From the IMG/VR virus record IMGVR_UViG_3300013101_000101, positions 1-23,600 of that record: 23,600 nucleotides of DNA; one strand, written 5' to 3'. The notes beneath the pieces are model-generated. The model searched no databases, was not told the DNA's origin, and worked only from the letters and a program-made list of their open reading frames with translations. How positions within the stretch are numbered: the first letter of the stretch is position 1; every line of letters starts with the position of its first letter. A program made the position numbers and the translations under genes. Positions 1-7,290 of the stretch are shown in pieces. The stretch comes from a virus.

Positions 1-1
1 A

Positions 2-1099
2 AATCAAGTAGCATTTAGTAAACAAGCAACAATTAACGAAGCTGGAGAACCTACAAATAGTGTTGGTGCTGGTGGAGTTGATAACTATGATCCAATTTTG
101 ATTAGCCTAGTACGCAGAATGGCCCCAAAATTAATCGCATTTGACCTGTTAGGTGTTCAACCTATGAGCGGTCCAACTGGATTGATTTTCGCTATGAAAT
201 CACGCTACAATACTCCTGCTGGAACTGAAGCGTTCATGAATGAAGCTGATACTGGTTTCTCTGGTGCTGGAACTCACGCTGGTGATGCTCCAAATCCTAC
301 CACAACTGGTACGGGTATGCCAACTGCTGATGCGGAAGGTCAAGACAACTGGAATGAAATGGCTTTCTCAATTGAGAAATCTAGTGTTGAAGCAAAATCA
401 AGACAATTAAAAGCAACTTACTCTATTGAACTAGCTCAAGATTTACGTGCTATTCACGGTTTAGATGCTGATAACGAATTATCAAATATTCTATCAACTG
501 AAATTATTTCAGAAATTAACCGTCAAGTAGTTCGTACTATCTATGATGCGGCCGTACAAGGTGCTGTTGATACAGCTACTCCAGGTACTTTCGATTTAGA
601 TGTTGATGCTGATGGTCGTTGGTCTGTTGAAAAATACAAAGGGTTATTATTCCAAATCGAACGTGATGCTAACAGAATCGCTATTGAAACACGTAGAGGA
701 AAAGGTAACTTTATCTTATGTTCTGCTGATGTTGCGAGTGCTTTACACTTAGCTGGAGCGTTAGATAATCAAGGTAATAAACTAGACAACAACTTAACTG
801 TCGATCCTACAGGGGCAACTTTTGCTGGTGTATATCGTGGTCGTATGAAAGTTTATGTTGATCCGTATGCTACAACTGATTTCTATGTTGTTGGATATAA
901 GGGTGCTAATCAGTATGATGCTGGTATGTTCTATTGTCCTTATGTACCATTACAAAAACTTAATGCTGTTAGTCAAGATACATTCCAACCAATTATCGGT
1001 TTCAAAACTAGATATGGTATGGTTAGTAATCCTTTCACAAGTATTGCTACTGGAAGTAACGTGTACTACCGTAAAGTTGCTGTTACAAACTTACTGTAA
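2..1099 (+). CDS. 23: Major capsid protein gp23 (5'-truncated by window edge)
   Basis: This is the C-terminal 365 residues of a T4 gp23-family major capsid protein, which builds the hexamers of the HK97-fold head. The reading frame is open from base 2, so the true start lies upstream; the TTG at 98 is not the start, because the residues before it already match the family. Recognisable conserved stretches, recalled from T4 gp23, are SLVRRMAPKLIAFDLLGVQP, EAKSRQLKATYSIELAQDLR, the GRGKGNF-like nucleus (here RRGKGNFILC), VGYKGANQYDAGMFYCPYVP and GFKTRYGMVSNPF. T4 gp23 is 521 aa; the region between 'MKSRY' and 'NEMAF' is much shorter here, as in marine far-T4 phages. The N-terminal propeptide cleaved by the prohead protease is outside the window. 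A strong terminator follows, consistent with very high late expression. Confidence 0.96.
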   Translation, partial: NQVAFSKQATINEAGEPTNSVGAGGVDNYDPILISLVRRMAPKLIAFDLLGVQPMSGPTGLIFAMKSRYNTPAGTEAFMNEADTGFSGAGTHAGDAPNPTTTGTGMPTADAEGQDNWNEMAFSIEKSSVEAKSRQLKATYSIELAQDLRAIHGLDADNELSNILSTEIISEINRQVVRTIYDAAVQGAVDTATPGTFDLDVDADGRWSVEKYKGLLFQIERDANRIAIETRRGKGNFILCSADVASALHLAGALDNQGNKLDNNLTVDPTGATFAGVYRGRMKVYVDPYATTDFYVVGYKGANQYDAGMFYCPYVPLQKLNAVSQDTFQPIIGFKTRYGMVSNPFTSIATGSNVYYRKVAVTNLL

Positions 1100-1125
1100 T
1101 AATAATTATAATAAGGTAAGAATTG

Positions 1126-1158
1126 AAAGGGTAGGCATTATTTGTCCACCCTTTTTTT
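1126..1158 (+). terminator. Rho-independent terminator after gp23
   Basis: AAAGGGT (1126-1132) pairs with ACCCTTT (1148-1154); inside it GG (1134-1135) can pair with CC (1146-1147) across a bulged A. A run of T residues continues to 1158. It lies 27 bases after the gp23 stop and just before the late promoter at 1163, so it separates gp23 transcription from the next gene. Confidence 0.85.
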
Positions 1159-1162
1159 GTCT

Positions 1163-1170
1163 TATAAATA
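1163..1170 (+). promoter_or_regulatory. T4-type late promoter TATAAATA
   Basis: The octamer matches the T4 late promoter consensus exactly. It sits between a terminator and an ATG 36 bases downstream of the motif's end, in an intergenic gap, with a good Shine-Dalgarno (AGGAGA, 1194-1199) in the resulting leader. Because an AT-rich genome produces this octamer by chance every few kilobases, the intergenic position after a terminator is the main support. Confidence 0.72.
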
Positions 1171-1205
1171 GTATTACATAAAAGAAAATCTTTAGGAGAA
1201 TTATT

Positions 1206-1628
1206 ATGGCTAGTGCTACAACAAGTGACTTTCAACATCATAGATTTATGAAGAAAGTCTTTCACGGAATTGATTGGACTGTTTATACCGATATTTTTGT
1301 TGCTTTATTTTTAACATTACCAAACCTTTCTGGTACGGGTGGTGCTGAAGTTTCAATTTCTGGTACAAACTACACAAGACAATCCGTACCCGTTGGTGCT
1401 GTTAATTGGGATGTTGCTGGATTAGAATACTCTAACGCAGATGATATTACCTATGGTGTGCCTAGTGCGACTTGGGGAACTATTGTAGGTGCTGGATTAT
1501 ATGATGCCTCAACTGGTGGTAATTTACTTTATACCGCACCATTAACAACATCTAAATCAGTTTCGGCTGGTGACGGTGCTCCAAAAATCTTAGCAAATCA
1601 ATTGAGAATAACAAGAGCATCTTGTTAA
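1206..1628 (+). CDS. Small virion protein, phage 'tail fibre-like' family; possible capsid decoration
   Basis: The 140-aa product resembles a widespread family of small phage structural proteins usually labelled tail fibre or hypothetical. Family-like signatures are VYTDIFVALFLTLP (about 26-39), GTGGAEVS (43-50) then YTRQSVP, WGTIVGAGLYDASTGGNLLY (about 90-109) and LTTSKSVSAGD (about 113-123). I recognise the pattern from memory and cannot name a verified function. No signal peptide or membrane segment is evident. The ATG at 1206 has AGGAGA seven bases upstream. The gene stands alone between two hairpin terminators with its own TATAAATA promoter, directly after gp23. That arrangement suits an abundant protein made in its own stoichiometry, so a head decoration role (analogous to T4 Soc or Hoc, not homologous) is my inference. 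A short fibre or tail protein is the alternative. Confidence 0.8.
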   Translation: MASATTSDFQHHRFMKKVFHGIDWTVYTDIFVALFLTLPNLSGTGGAEVSISGTNYTRQSVPVGAVNWDVAGLEYSNADDITYGVPSATWGTIVGAGLYDASTGGNLLYTAPLTTSKSVSAGDGAPKILANQLRITRASC

Positions 1629-1652
1629 TCATTTAGATTTAAAAGGAAAATT

Positions 1653-1689
1653 AAAACCCCATAAGTTGAAAGATTTATGGGGTTTTTTT
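1653..1689 (+). terminator. Rho-independent terminator
   Basis: AAAACCCCATAA (1653-1664) pairs perfectly with TTATGGGGTTTT (1675-1686) around a 10-base loop, and the T run continues to 1689. It lies 24 bases after the stop of the 140-aa gene. The perfect 12-bp stem with a T tract makes this one of the clearest signals in the window. The A tract before the stem would also let it work on the opposite strand, but no gene there needs it. Confidence 0.9.
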
Positions 1690-1702
1690 GTTTTATTACT
1701 AT

Positions 1703-1710
1703 CATAAATA
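1703..1710 (+). promoter_or_regulatory. Probable late promoter CATAAATA
   Basis: This is a one-mismatch version of the T4 late consensus, placed 13 bases after the T tract of the terminator and 28 bases before the ATG at 1738. It repeats the terminator-promoter-gene arrangement seen at 1126-1206. It would drive the long adhesin cassette, and perhaps the baseplate genes beyond, since no further intergenic terminator is visible to the right. Confidence 0.5.
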
Positions 1711-1737
1711 TATGTAACAATATTAGGGATATAGAAT

Positions 1738-3489
1738 ATGGCAGGGTACAAAACTACAGTAAAACAAGATAATCCAGTAAGTTTCCACACATTTGATTTA
1801 GATTCAAATGCTTTACATGGTGGCATGGTTATTGATGAAATGAATTCTAATAAAAACCCAATGTGGATAGTTGGTGGTAATTATGAATTAGAATATCCAT
1901 CATTGAATGAATTAGAACCATCCGAGCAAGCATCTATTAGAATTGCCGAACTTCAAAAACCTAATGGATCATGGGTCCCAATGTTTGCCAATATACCTCA
2001 TAGTTCAGATTATAATTTAGAAGAATTTTCTTTAGAATGGATTTCATATAAGAGATATGCTGATAAAATTACAAAATCTGGAGAACCTGGATATTATAAG
2101 AATATTCAAACACCCGTAATTAAAAAGGGTAGTGAAATTAATATATACTACCATGATAATTGGTATTATAGTAATACATCTGATAGATTATATGTTACTA
2201 TTAATGGTTTAACAGTTTCACATCAACATACATCTGATTATCCAGTTTTTAGCACTTCAACCCCAAATCATTATGTTGTTACATACGGTACAAGTCAAAT
2301 AGATGTTAATGAATATCAAGTAAAATTAAGATTATATTGTAATGGTCGTTTAGTATCATCAACTTCACCAACTTATTTTGATTCTCCCCCAAATGTTGTA
2401 ACTGGTGAACAATGGTATATTTTTGGTAATGGTGGAACTGATCCAGTAACAGATTATGCTACAGAAGATTTCAAAATGGATCAATTGGCAATATACGATT
2501 ATAAAATGAGTGATGAACAAATATCAAATCATTATAGAAAAACTCATTATTATGAGGATATTGTTGTACTTGATAAACCTAGTTATTATTGGAGATTGAA
2601 AGATATTGATCCATTAACTAATACAATGGATGCTAGAATTGGTACTGATGGTAAATATTATGGATCTCACGTTAAGGGTGAGACTGGTCCCGATAAAATT
2701 AATGATTCTATGTCAACTTATTTTAATAATGGTGGTACTGCTATTACTGGTGTTAAAAATACAAGTCAAGCATATACACAATTATTAAATACCAATGCTA
2801 ATTATACTGTTGAATTTTGGTTCAATGTTACCCAAAATCATAGGGGTATATTATTTACTTGTCATGAAGAGGCATATAAGTATCGTGGTGTTACTATATT
2901 CATTAACTCAGAAGATAATAAAGAAAGAACGGGTGTAGTTCAATTTAATGAAAGTCAAACACATACATTAAATAGTTCAACTGAAAAGAATTATTCTGAT
3001 GGTAAGTGGCATCATATAGCAGTTAAAAGATCGGGTACAAATGTATATATGTATATTGATGGTGAAATTGTTGATTCAAAATCATCTGCTCAATTATTAG
3101 GTACAAATGGCGATCCTTCTCAGATGCATTTAATGGGTTTAGATCCTTATGAGTTAGTTACTGATGGTAATATATCCGAGGTTGCTATATACGCAAGGTC
3201 ATTACAGACTATGCAAATCAATCACCGTTATCATTATTCGTCAAGGCATAAAATCTTTGGATTTACTTTATTAGAGGGTCAAGGGTTATCAGCGGTAGTT
3301 AGATTTTACGATCATATTACAGGTAAATTAATTGGTGAAACTAATAGTGATACTACAGGTGAATATACCTATTTTACTTATAATAATAAAAAAATGGATA
3401 TTGTGGCATTATTGCCCGATAATAAAACAACTAGGTACAGAATTCACGCTCCCGTTATTCCAGCGGAATTTGATGATGAAAGTGTATAA
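1738..3489 (+). CDS. Double-LamG (concanavalin A-like) virion adhesin
   Basis: The 583-aa product is predicted to be a carbohydrate-binding surface protein. A first LamG/laminin-G-like jelly roll runs from about residue 15 (FHTFDLDSNALHGG) to about 268, ending in the typical QLAIYDYKMSDEQISNHY. A second starts at about 280 (SYYWRLKD), contains VEFWFNV (about 358) and DGKWHHIAVKRSG (about 420), and ends near 495 with EVAIYARSLQTMQINHRY. The tail, about 504-583, looks like a small Ig-like/carboxypeptidase-regulatory fold (AVVRFYDHITGKLIGET, then TTGEYTYF). No signal peptide, enzyme motif or membrane helix is seen. AGGG at 1724-1727 may serve as ribosome binding site. It is the first gene of the adhesin cassette. 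Likely role (inference): host or polysaccharide attachment from the virion surface; the site on the virion is unknown. Confidence 0.82.
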   Translation: MAGYKTTVKQDNPVSFHTFDLDSNALHGGMVIDEMNSNKNPMWIVGGNYELEYPSLNELEPSEQASIRIAELQKPNGSWVPMFANIPHSSDYNLEEFSLEWISYKRYADKITKSGEPGYYKNIQTPVIKKGSEINIYYHDNWYYSNTSDRLYVTINGLTVSHQHTSDYPVFSTSTPNHYVVTYGTSQIDVNEYQVKLRLYCNGRLVSSTSPTYFDSPPNVVTGEQWYIFGNGGTDPVTDYATEDFKMDQLAIYDYKMSDEQISNHYRKTHYYEDIVVLDKPSYYWRLKDIDPLTNTMDARIGTDGKYYGSHVKGETGPDKINDSMSTYFNNGGTAITGVKNTSQAYTQLLNTNANYTVEFWFNVTQNHRGILFTCHEEAYKYRGVTIFINSEDNKERTGVVQFNESQTHTLNSSTEKNYSDGKWHHIAVKRSGTNVYMYIDGEIVDSKSSAQLLGTNGDPSQMHLMGLDPYELVTDGNISEVAIYARSLQTMQINHRYHYSSRHKIFGFTLLEGQGLSAVVRFYDHITGKLIGETNSDTTGEYTYFTYNNKKMDIVALLPDNKTTRYRIHAPVIPAEFDDESV

Positions 3490-3498
3490 GGAAATCTT

Positions 3499-6400
3499 AT
3501 GAATTTAGATTTATATAAATTAACAATTCCAGCAAGTAAGGTTTCTGAAAGTGTATCAAATTTTCCAATATTAATTAATTTGGGAGATAATAGTGGTAGT
3601 AATAACTTAGATACCAATGATATATTTGATAATTTTAAACATCCAGAAAGTGTAGATGATGATTTTACTGGTACTGATGGTGATTTAGTTAATCAATCGT
3701 TATGGAGTTCTAATGAAACAATTAAAGATAATAAAGCAATAATATACAGTGATAGTTCAAGTATAAGCAATTCAATATCCAGTAAATTTAGACTAAGAGA
3801 TGATTTTGATATTGAAATTATGTATGATATTACAATATCATCAAATGTTAATAGATGGGATGTTAGATTTTCTTTAAGTGATTCAATTCTTGGTGAATCT
3901 TGGGCTTGTCAAAGACAATATTATAATAATAATGTTATGTTTGGTATACATACTCCAACATATTCAAGAGTAGGTGAAATTGTAACTACTATAACAAATA
4001 GTGGTTTTAGAATGACTAGGGTTGCTGGAGTTATCACATATTATTATCATAATGGTTCAAGTTGGGTAAATATAGGATCAGATAGTCATACTACAACAAA
4101 TGATGTTCAAGTTATATTTAATAATTTATTGAGAGATGGTTATCCAGTTTTACAAACTGAAGTGGATAATTTTAAAGTTAATTCTGGTACTATAATTTGG
4201 AATGATGATGTAATTCCAGATTTATCACAATTAAAAATTTTAACAGATGGTGTTAATTTGGGATTTGATCCATTAAATAAATCAACAAGTATTTCATTAT
4301 CTAATAACAATAAAACAGTTAAGTTGGATGCTTCAAATATATGGAATACTATATACAATAAAAGTTTTGCTGGTGTTGGTTCTGATAAGTATTTTGAAAT
4401 AGTATGGCATCAAAATTCAGCGAATGTTATGTATGGTGTTGCTAATGATTTAGGAATTCTTACGGGTGATTATTTTGGTAGAAAGGCAACGAATGTAGCA
4501 ATTTATCAAACTGCTAATATTACATATACATATAAAAATGGATCAAATACATCAACATTAACAATTCCATCACCATTTAATGATGGTGATGTAATAGGGG
4601 TAAGGTTTGTATATGATGAAATGAAATATGTATTATATAAAAATGGCATTGAATATGATACATTATTATTAAAAAATGCCCCATATTCATTAGCACAATA
4701 TACAACACCTTGTTATATAGCGTTATCTCCATATACACTTAATAATGAATTTACACTTAGAACAACATCAAATGAATTTTCATATCCCGTTCCTAATGGA
4801 TCTGTAGGATGGGATGATGATATAATATCAACTCCAATAGAAATTGATCAATGGGATAATAATAATAAATCAGCACAAATATGGACAAAATTACCTTATA
4901 TTAGTTCTGATAATGATACAGAATTAACTTTAATTAAACTTGAAAATAATTATTCAGAATATGTTACATCTTTAAATCCTATAGCATATTGGCGATTGGG
5001 TGAAAGTTCGGGTAGTATTGCTTATGATGAATTAAATTTAAACAATGGTATTTATTATAATAATCCAACTTTAGGAACTACTGGATTATTAATTGAGGAT
5101 GATAATACTGCTGTTACATTCATTAAAGCAAATGAAACAGAATGTATTGTACCAAGAACATCAACTTTTGATAGTTTATTTTTGAATGGGGGTTCTGTAT
5201 CATTTTTAATAAAACCATCTATTGGGGTTATTGGGGATGCCGTTGATTCTGGTAGAATTGTTGATTATGATTCACCTTTATCTAATGAATATGGGTGGAG
5301 TATAAACATAGCTTCAGATGGAAATATTGGGTTTTATATTAGAGGATCATCTACTCATTCTGGATGGGGCTTTGATATTAATTTAAAAGAGGGGTTTAAT
5401 AATCACGTATGTTTTGTATTTGATTCCATTGATGTTGCCAATGATCCAATATTATATATTAATGGCGTTAAAGCTGTTACTATAAATGATGGTAATAGAG
5501 CAACAACTTATGGTGATGATGTTGATAATGTAATTACATTGGGTAATAATTCCAATATTAGTACACCAAGATTTTTAGATGGTGATTTAGATGAAGTTTG
5601 TTTATTTGATAATATATTGACTGAGGATGAAATTAAGGAATTATTTAATCATTCCGTGGTAAAGGTATCAAATCCTGATATTGGAGTTACGGGTGATCCA
5701 ATTGCTGAAGTTGTATGGAAAGAATACGATGCTGTTTATCATTTAACTCAAAGTAACAATTTATATACATCATTTAATCCTATTGATTTACATTTAGATG
5801 AAGTTTCTGGTTCAAATGCTACTACAAGCCAAGCGGTTTATAATTTTCCAGAGGTTAATACAGGGGCTAATATTGAATTAGATTATATCACGGTTGATCT
5901 GTATATTGGAAATGCTGATATTGTACAGCAAGGGCAAATTGAAATAAGTTCTACTGGTGTTGATTCAGAAGATATATTTTGGCAATTTGGTCAATATCAC
6001 AAATATGATGATAGAAATTTCAATATTGTTAGTGGTTGGCAATCATTAAAATTATATTTAAAGAATGGATATAATACAACGGGTGATATTGATTTAAATG
6101 CTATTATTTATATAAGATGTTATGCTGTTTCATCTTCTGCTAATACTATTAAATTCAAAAATATGATAATACACGTTAATGATGATGTTAAAAATTCATC
6201 AATTTATGATTCCACTTCAAATAAATCTCACGGTGTATTAACGAATATGGATGATACCAATATTGTTGATTTTGGTGTCGGTAAGGGAATGTCTTTTGAT
6301 GGTGTTGAGGAATATATTGATATGGGCGTTCAGTCGGTATTCAATTTAAGCAATCTTCAAAGTATGACATCTGAATGTATATTTAAAACAAATTCTATAA

Positions 6401-7290
6401 CTAGCATTATGAGAATATTACAAAATCAAGGTACTGGAAGTGATGATACTAAAGGTGGATTTGCGATACGAATATATGATGATACTAATGCGGATTTAAT
6501 AACTAGGTATGCGTTTCTTGATTCTACAGATTTTACAACAAGACCATCTGTATATAATACAACAAATATATATAATAAAACTTTGATATTCAAACAAGCC
6601 GATGGTTTTTTGAATACATACAATAATGGTGTATTGGATTATATAGATTCATATTGTACTATTGACGGTGATATGAGTAATGTAGAAATTATTTCAGATA
6701 GAAATACTACAATCGGTTGTTCTTGGAATGATGATATAACACAAGATCAATTTATGGATGGTACTTTAAAGGAGATTAGATTTTCAAAAACATTAAAATC
6801 AGATTCTTGGATAGCAATGAACTACGATTCAACACAAGATGATTTAATTTCTTATTATAATTTATTAACAAAAACAATATTAGGTACAGTATTTGAGGGT
6901 TATAAAGTTGAATATTGGTTAGTGAGAGCGTGGTTAGAATCCGATGGATCATTAACAGCGGAAAGTATAGTACAATCTGTAGTAGATCCAACATTTACAT
7001 TACAAATTCCATTTGAAAAGGAATTTCCTCATATTGTAACAGTTTCCCCTATTATCGGGCAAGTTTGGAAACCGTTTTTTACTGTGGAGTTAGATGATTT
7101 AATATTTCCAACTAATACACAAGAAACATCATTTTATTATAAATGTATTATTGCTGGTGAAACTGGTGAATTTGAACCATCATTTTGGCCCAGTGGTGAT
7201 GGTGATCAAGTTGCTGATGGTAGTGTAACTTGGGAAGTAGTTGAGGGGATAATTCAGCCAATAACACATTTTCCAGTGATGCCTATCTAA
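3499..7290 (+). CDS. Giant multidomain adhesin: DUF2341 interrupted by SPRY and LamG modules
   Basis: The 1263-aa product reads as a DUF2341-type core interrupted several times. Core pieces: residues 1-50 (LYKLTIPASKVSESVSNFPI), about 234-257 (PDLSQLKILTDG), about 428-483 (PIEIDQWDNNNKSAQIWTKL) and about 727-752 (AEVVWKEYDAVYHLTQ). Between them lie a concanavalin-like segment (about 55-233, opening DDFTGTDGDLVNQSLW), an SPRY-like domain (about 258-427), a LamG domain (about 484-722, AYWRLGES to TEDEIKELF) and an unassigned beta-rich segment (about 753-895). A second LamG (about 896-1125) follows. The C-terminus has a small aromatic module (about 1199-1250, ending DGSVTWEVVE) resembling CBM5/12-like units of phage proteins. 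The protein is very rich in Asn, Asp, Ser and Tyr. AAGGA at 3488-3492 overlaps the upstream stop. Domain calls are from memory of the families; the role as a sugar-binding virion fibre is inferred. Confidence 0.78.
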   Translation: MNLDLYKLTIPASKVSESVSNFPILINLGDNSGSNNLDTNDIFDNFKHPESVDDDFTGTDGDLVNQSLWSSNETIKDNKAIIYSDSSSISNSISSKFRLRDDFDIEIMYDITISSNVNRWDVRFSLSDSILGESWACQRQYYNNNVMFGIHTPTYSRVGEIVTTITNSGFRMTRVAGVITYYYHNGSSWVNIGSDSHTTTNDVQVIFNNLLRDGYPVLQTEVDNFKVNSGTIIWNDDVIPDLSQLKILTDGVNLGFDPLNKSTSISLSNNNKTVKLDASNIWNTIYNKSFAGVGSDKYFEIVWHQNSANVMYGVANDLGILTGDYFGRKATNVAIYQTANITYTYKNGSNTSTLTIPSPFNDGDVIGVRFVYDEMKYVLYKNGIEYDTLLLKNAPYSLAQYTTPCYIALSPYTLNNEFTLRTTSNEFSYPVPNGSVGWDDDIISTPIEIDQWDNNNKSAQIWTKLPYISSDNDTELTLIKLENNYSEYVTSLNPIAYWRLGESSGSIAYDELNLNNGIYYNNPTLGTTGLLIEDDNTAVTFIKANETECIVPRTSTFDSLFLNGGSVSFLIKPSIGVIGDAVDSGRIVDYDSPLSNEYGWSINIASDGNIGFYIRGSSTHSGWGFDINLKEGFNNHVCFVFDSIDVANDPILYINGVKAVTINDGNRATTYGDDVDNVITLGNNSNISTPRFLDGDLDEVCLFDNILTEDEIKELFNHSVVKVSNPDIGVTGDPIAEVVWKEYDAVYHLTQSNNLYTSFNPIDLHLDEVSGSNATTSQAVYNFPEVNTGANIELDYITVDLYIGNADIVQQGQIEISSTGVDSEDIFWQFGQYHKYDDRNFNIVSGWQSLKLYLKNGYNTTGDIDLNAIIYIRCYAVSSSANTIKFKNMIIHVNDDVKNSSIYDSTSNKSHGVLTNMDDTNIVDFGVGKGMSFDGVEEYIDMGVQSVFNLSNLQSMTSECIFKTNSITSIMRILQNQGTGSDDTKGGFAIRIYDDTNADLITRYAFLDSTDFTTRPSVYNTTNIYNKTLIFKQADGFLNTYNNGVLDYIDSYCTIDGDMSNVEIISDRNTTIGCSWNDDITQDQFMDGTLKEIRFSKTLKSDSWIAMNYDSTQDDLISYYNLLTKTILGTVFEGYKVEYWLVRAWLESDGSLTAESIVQSVVDPTFTLQIPFEKEFPHIVTVSPIIGQVWKPFFTVELDDLIFPTNTQETSFYYKCIIAGETGEFEPSFWPSGDGDQVADGSVTWEVVEGIIQPITHFPVMPI

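Noticed and set aside
98-100. TTG as the start of the capsid gene
   Set aside because: The frame is open back to base 2 and the residues before the TTG already fit the gp23 family, so the gene simply continues off the left edge.
1738-7290. LamG/SPRY proteins as captured host enzymes or a bacterial (non-phage) insertion
   Set aside because: No catalytic motifs or signal peptides are visible, gene order and orientation fit the late operon, and such modules are common in phage structural proteins.
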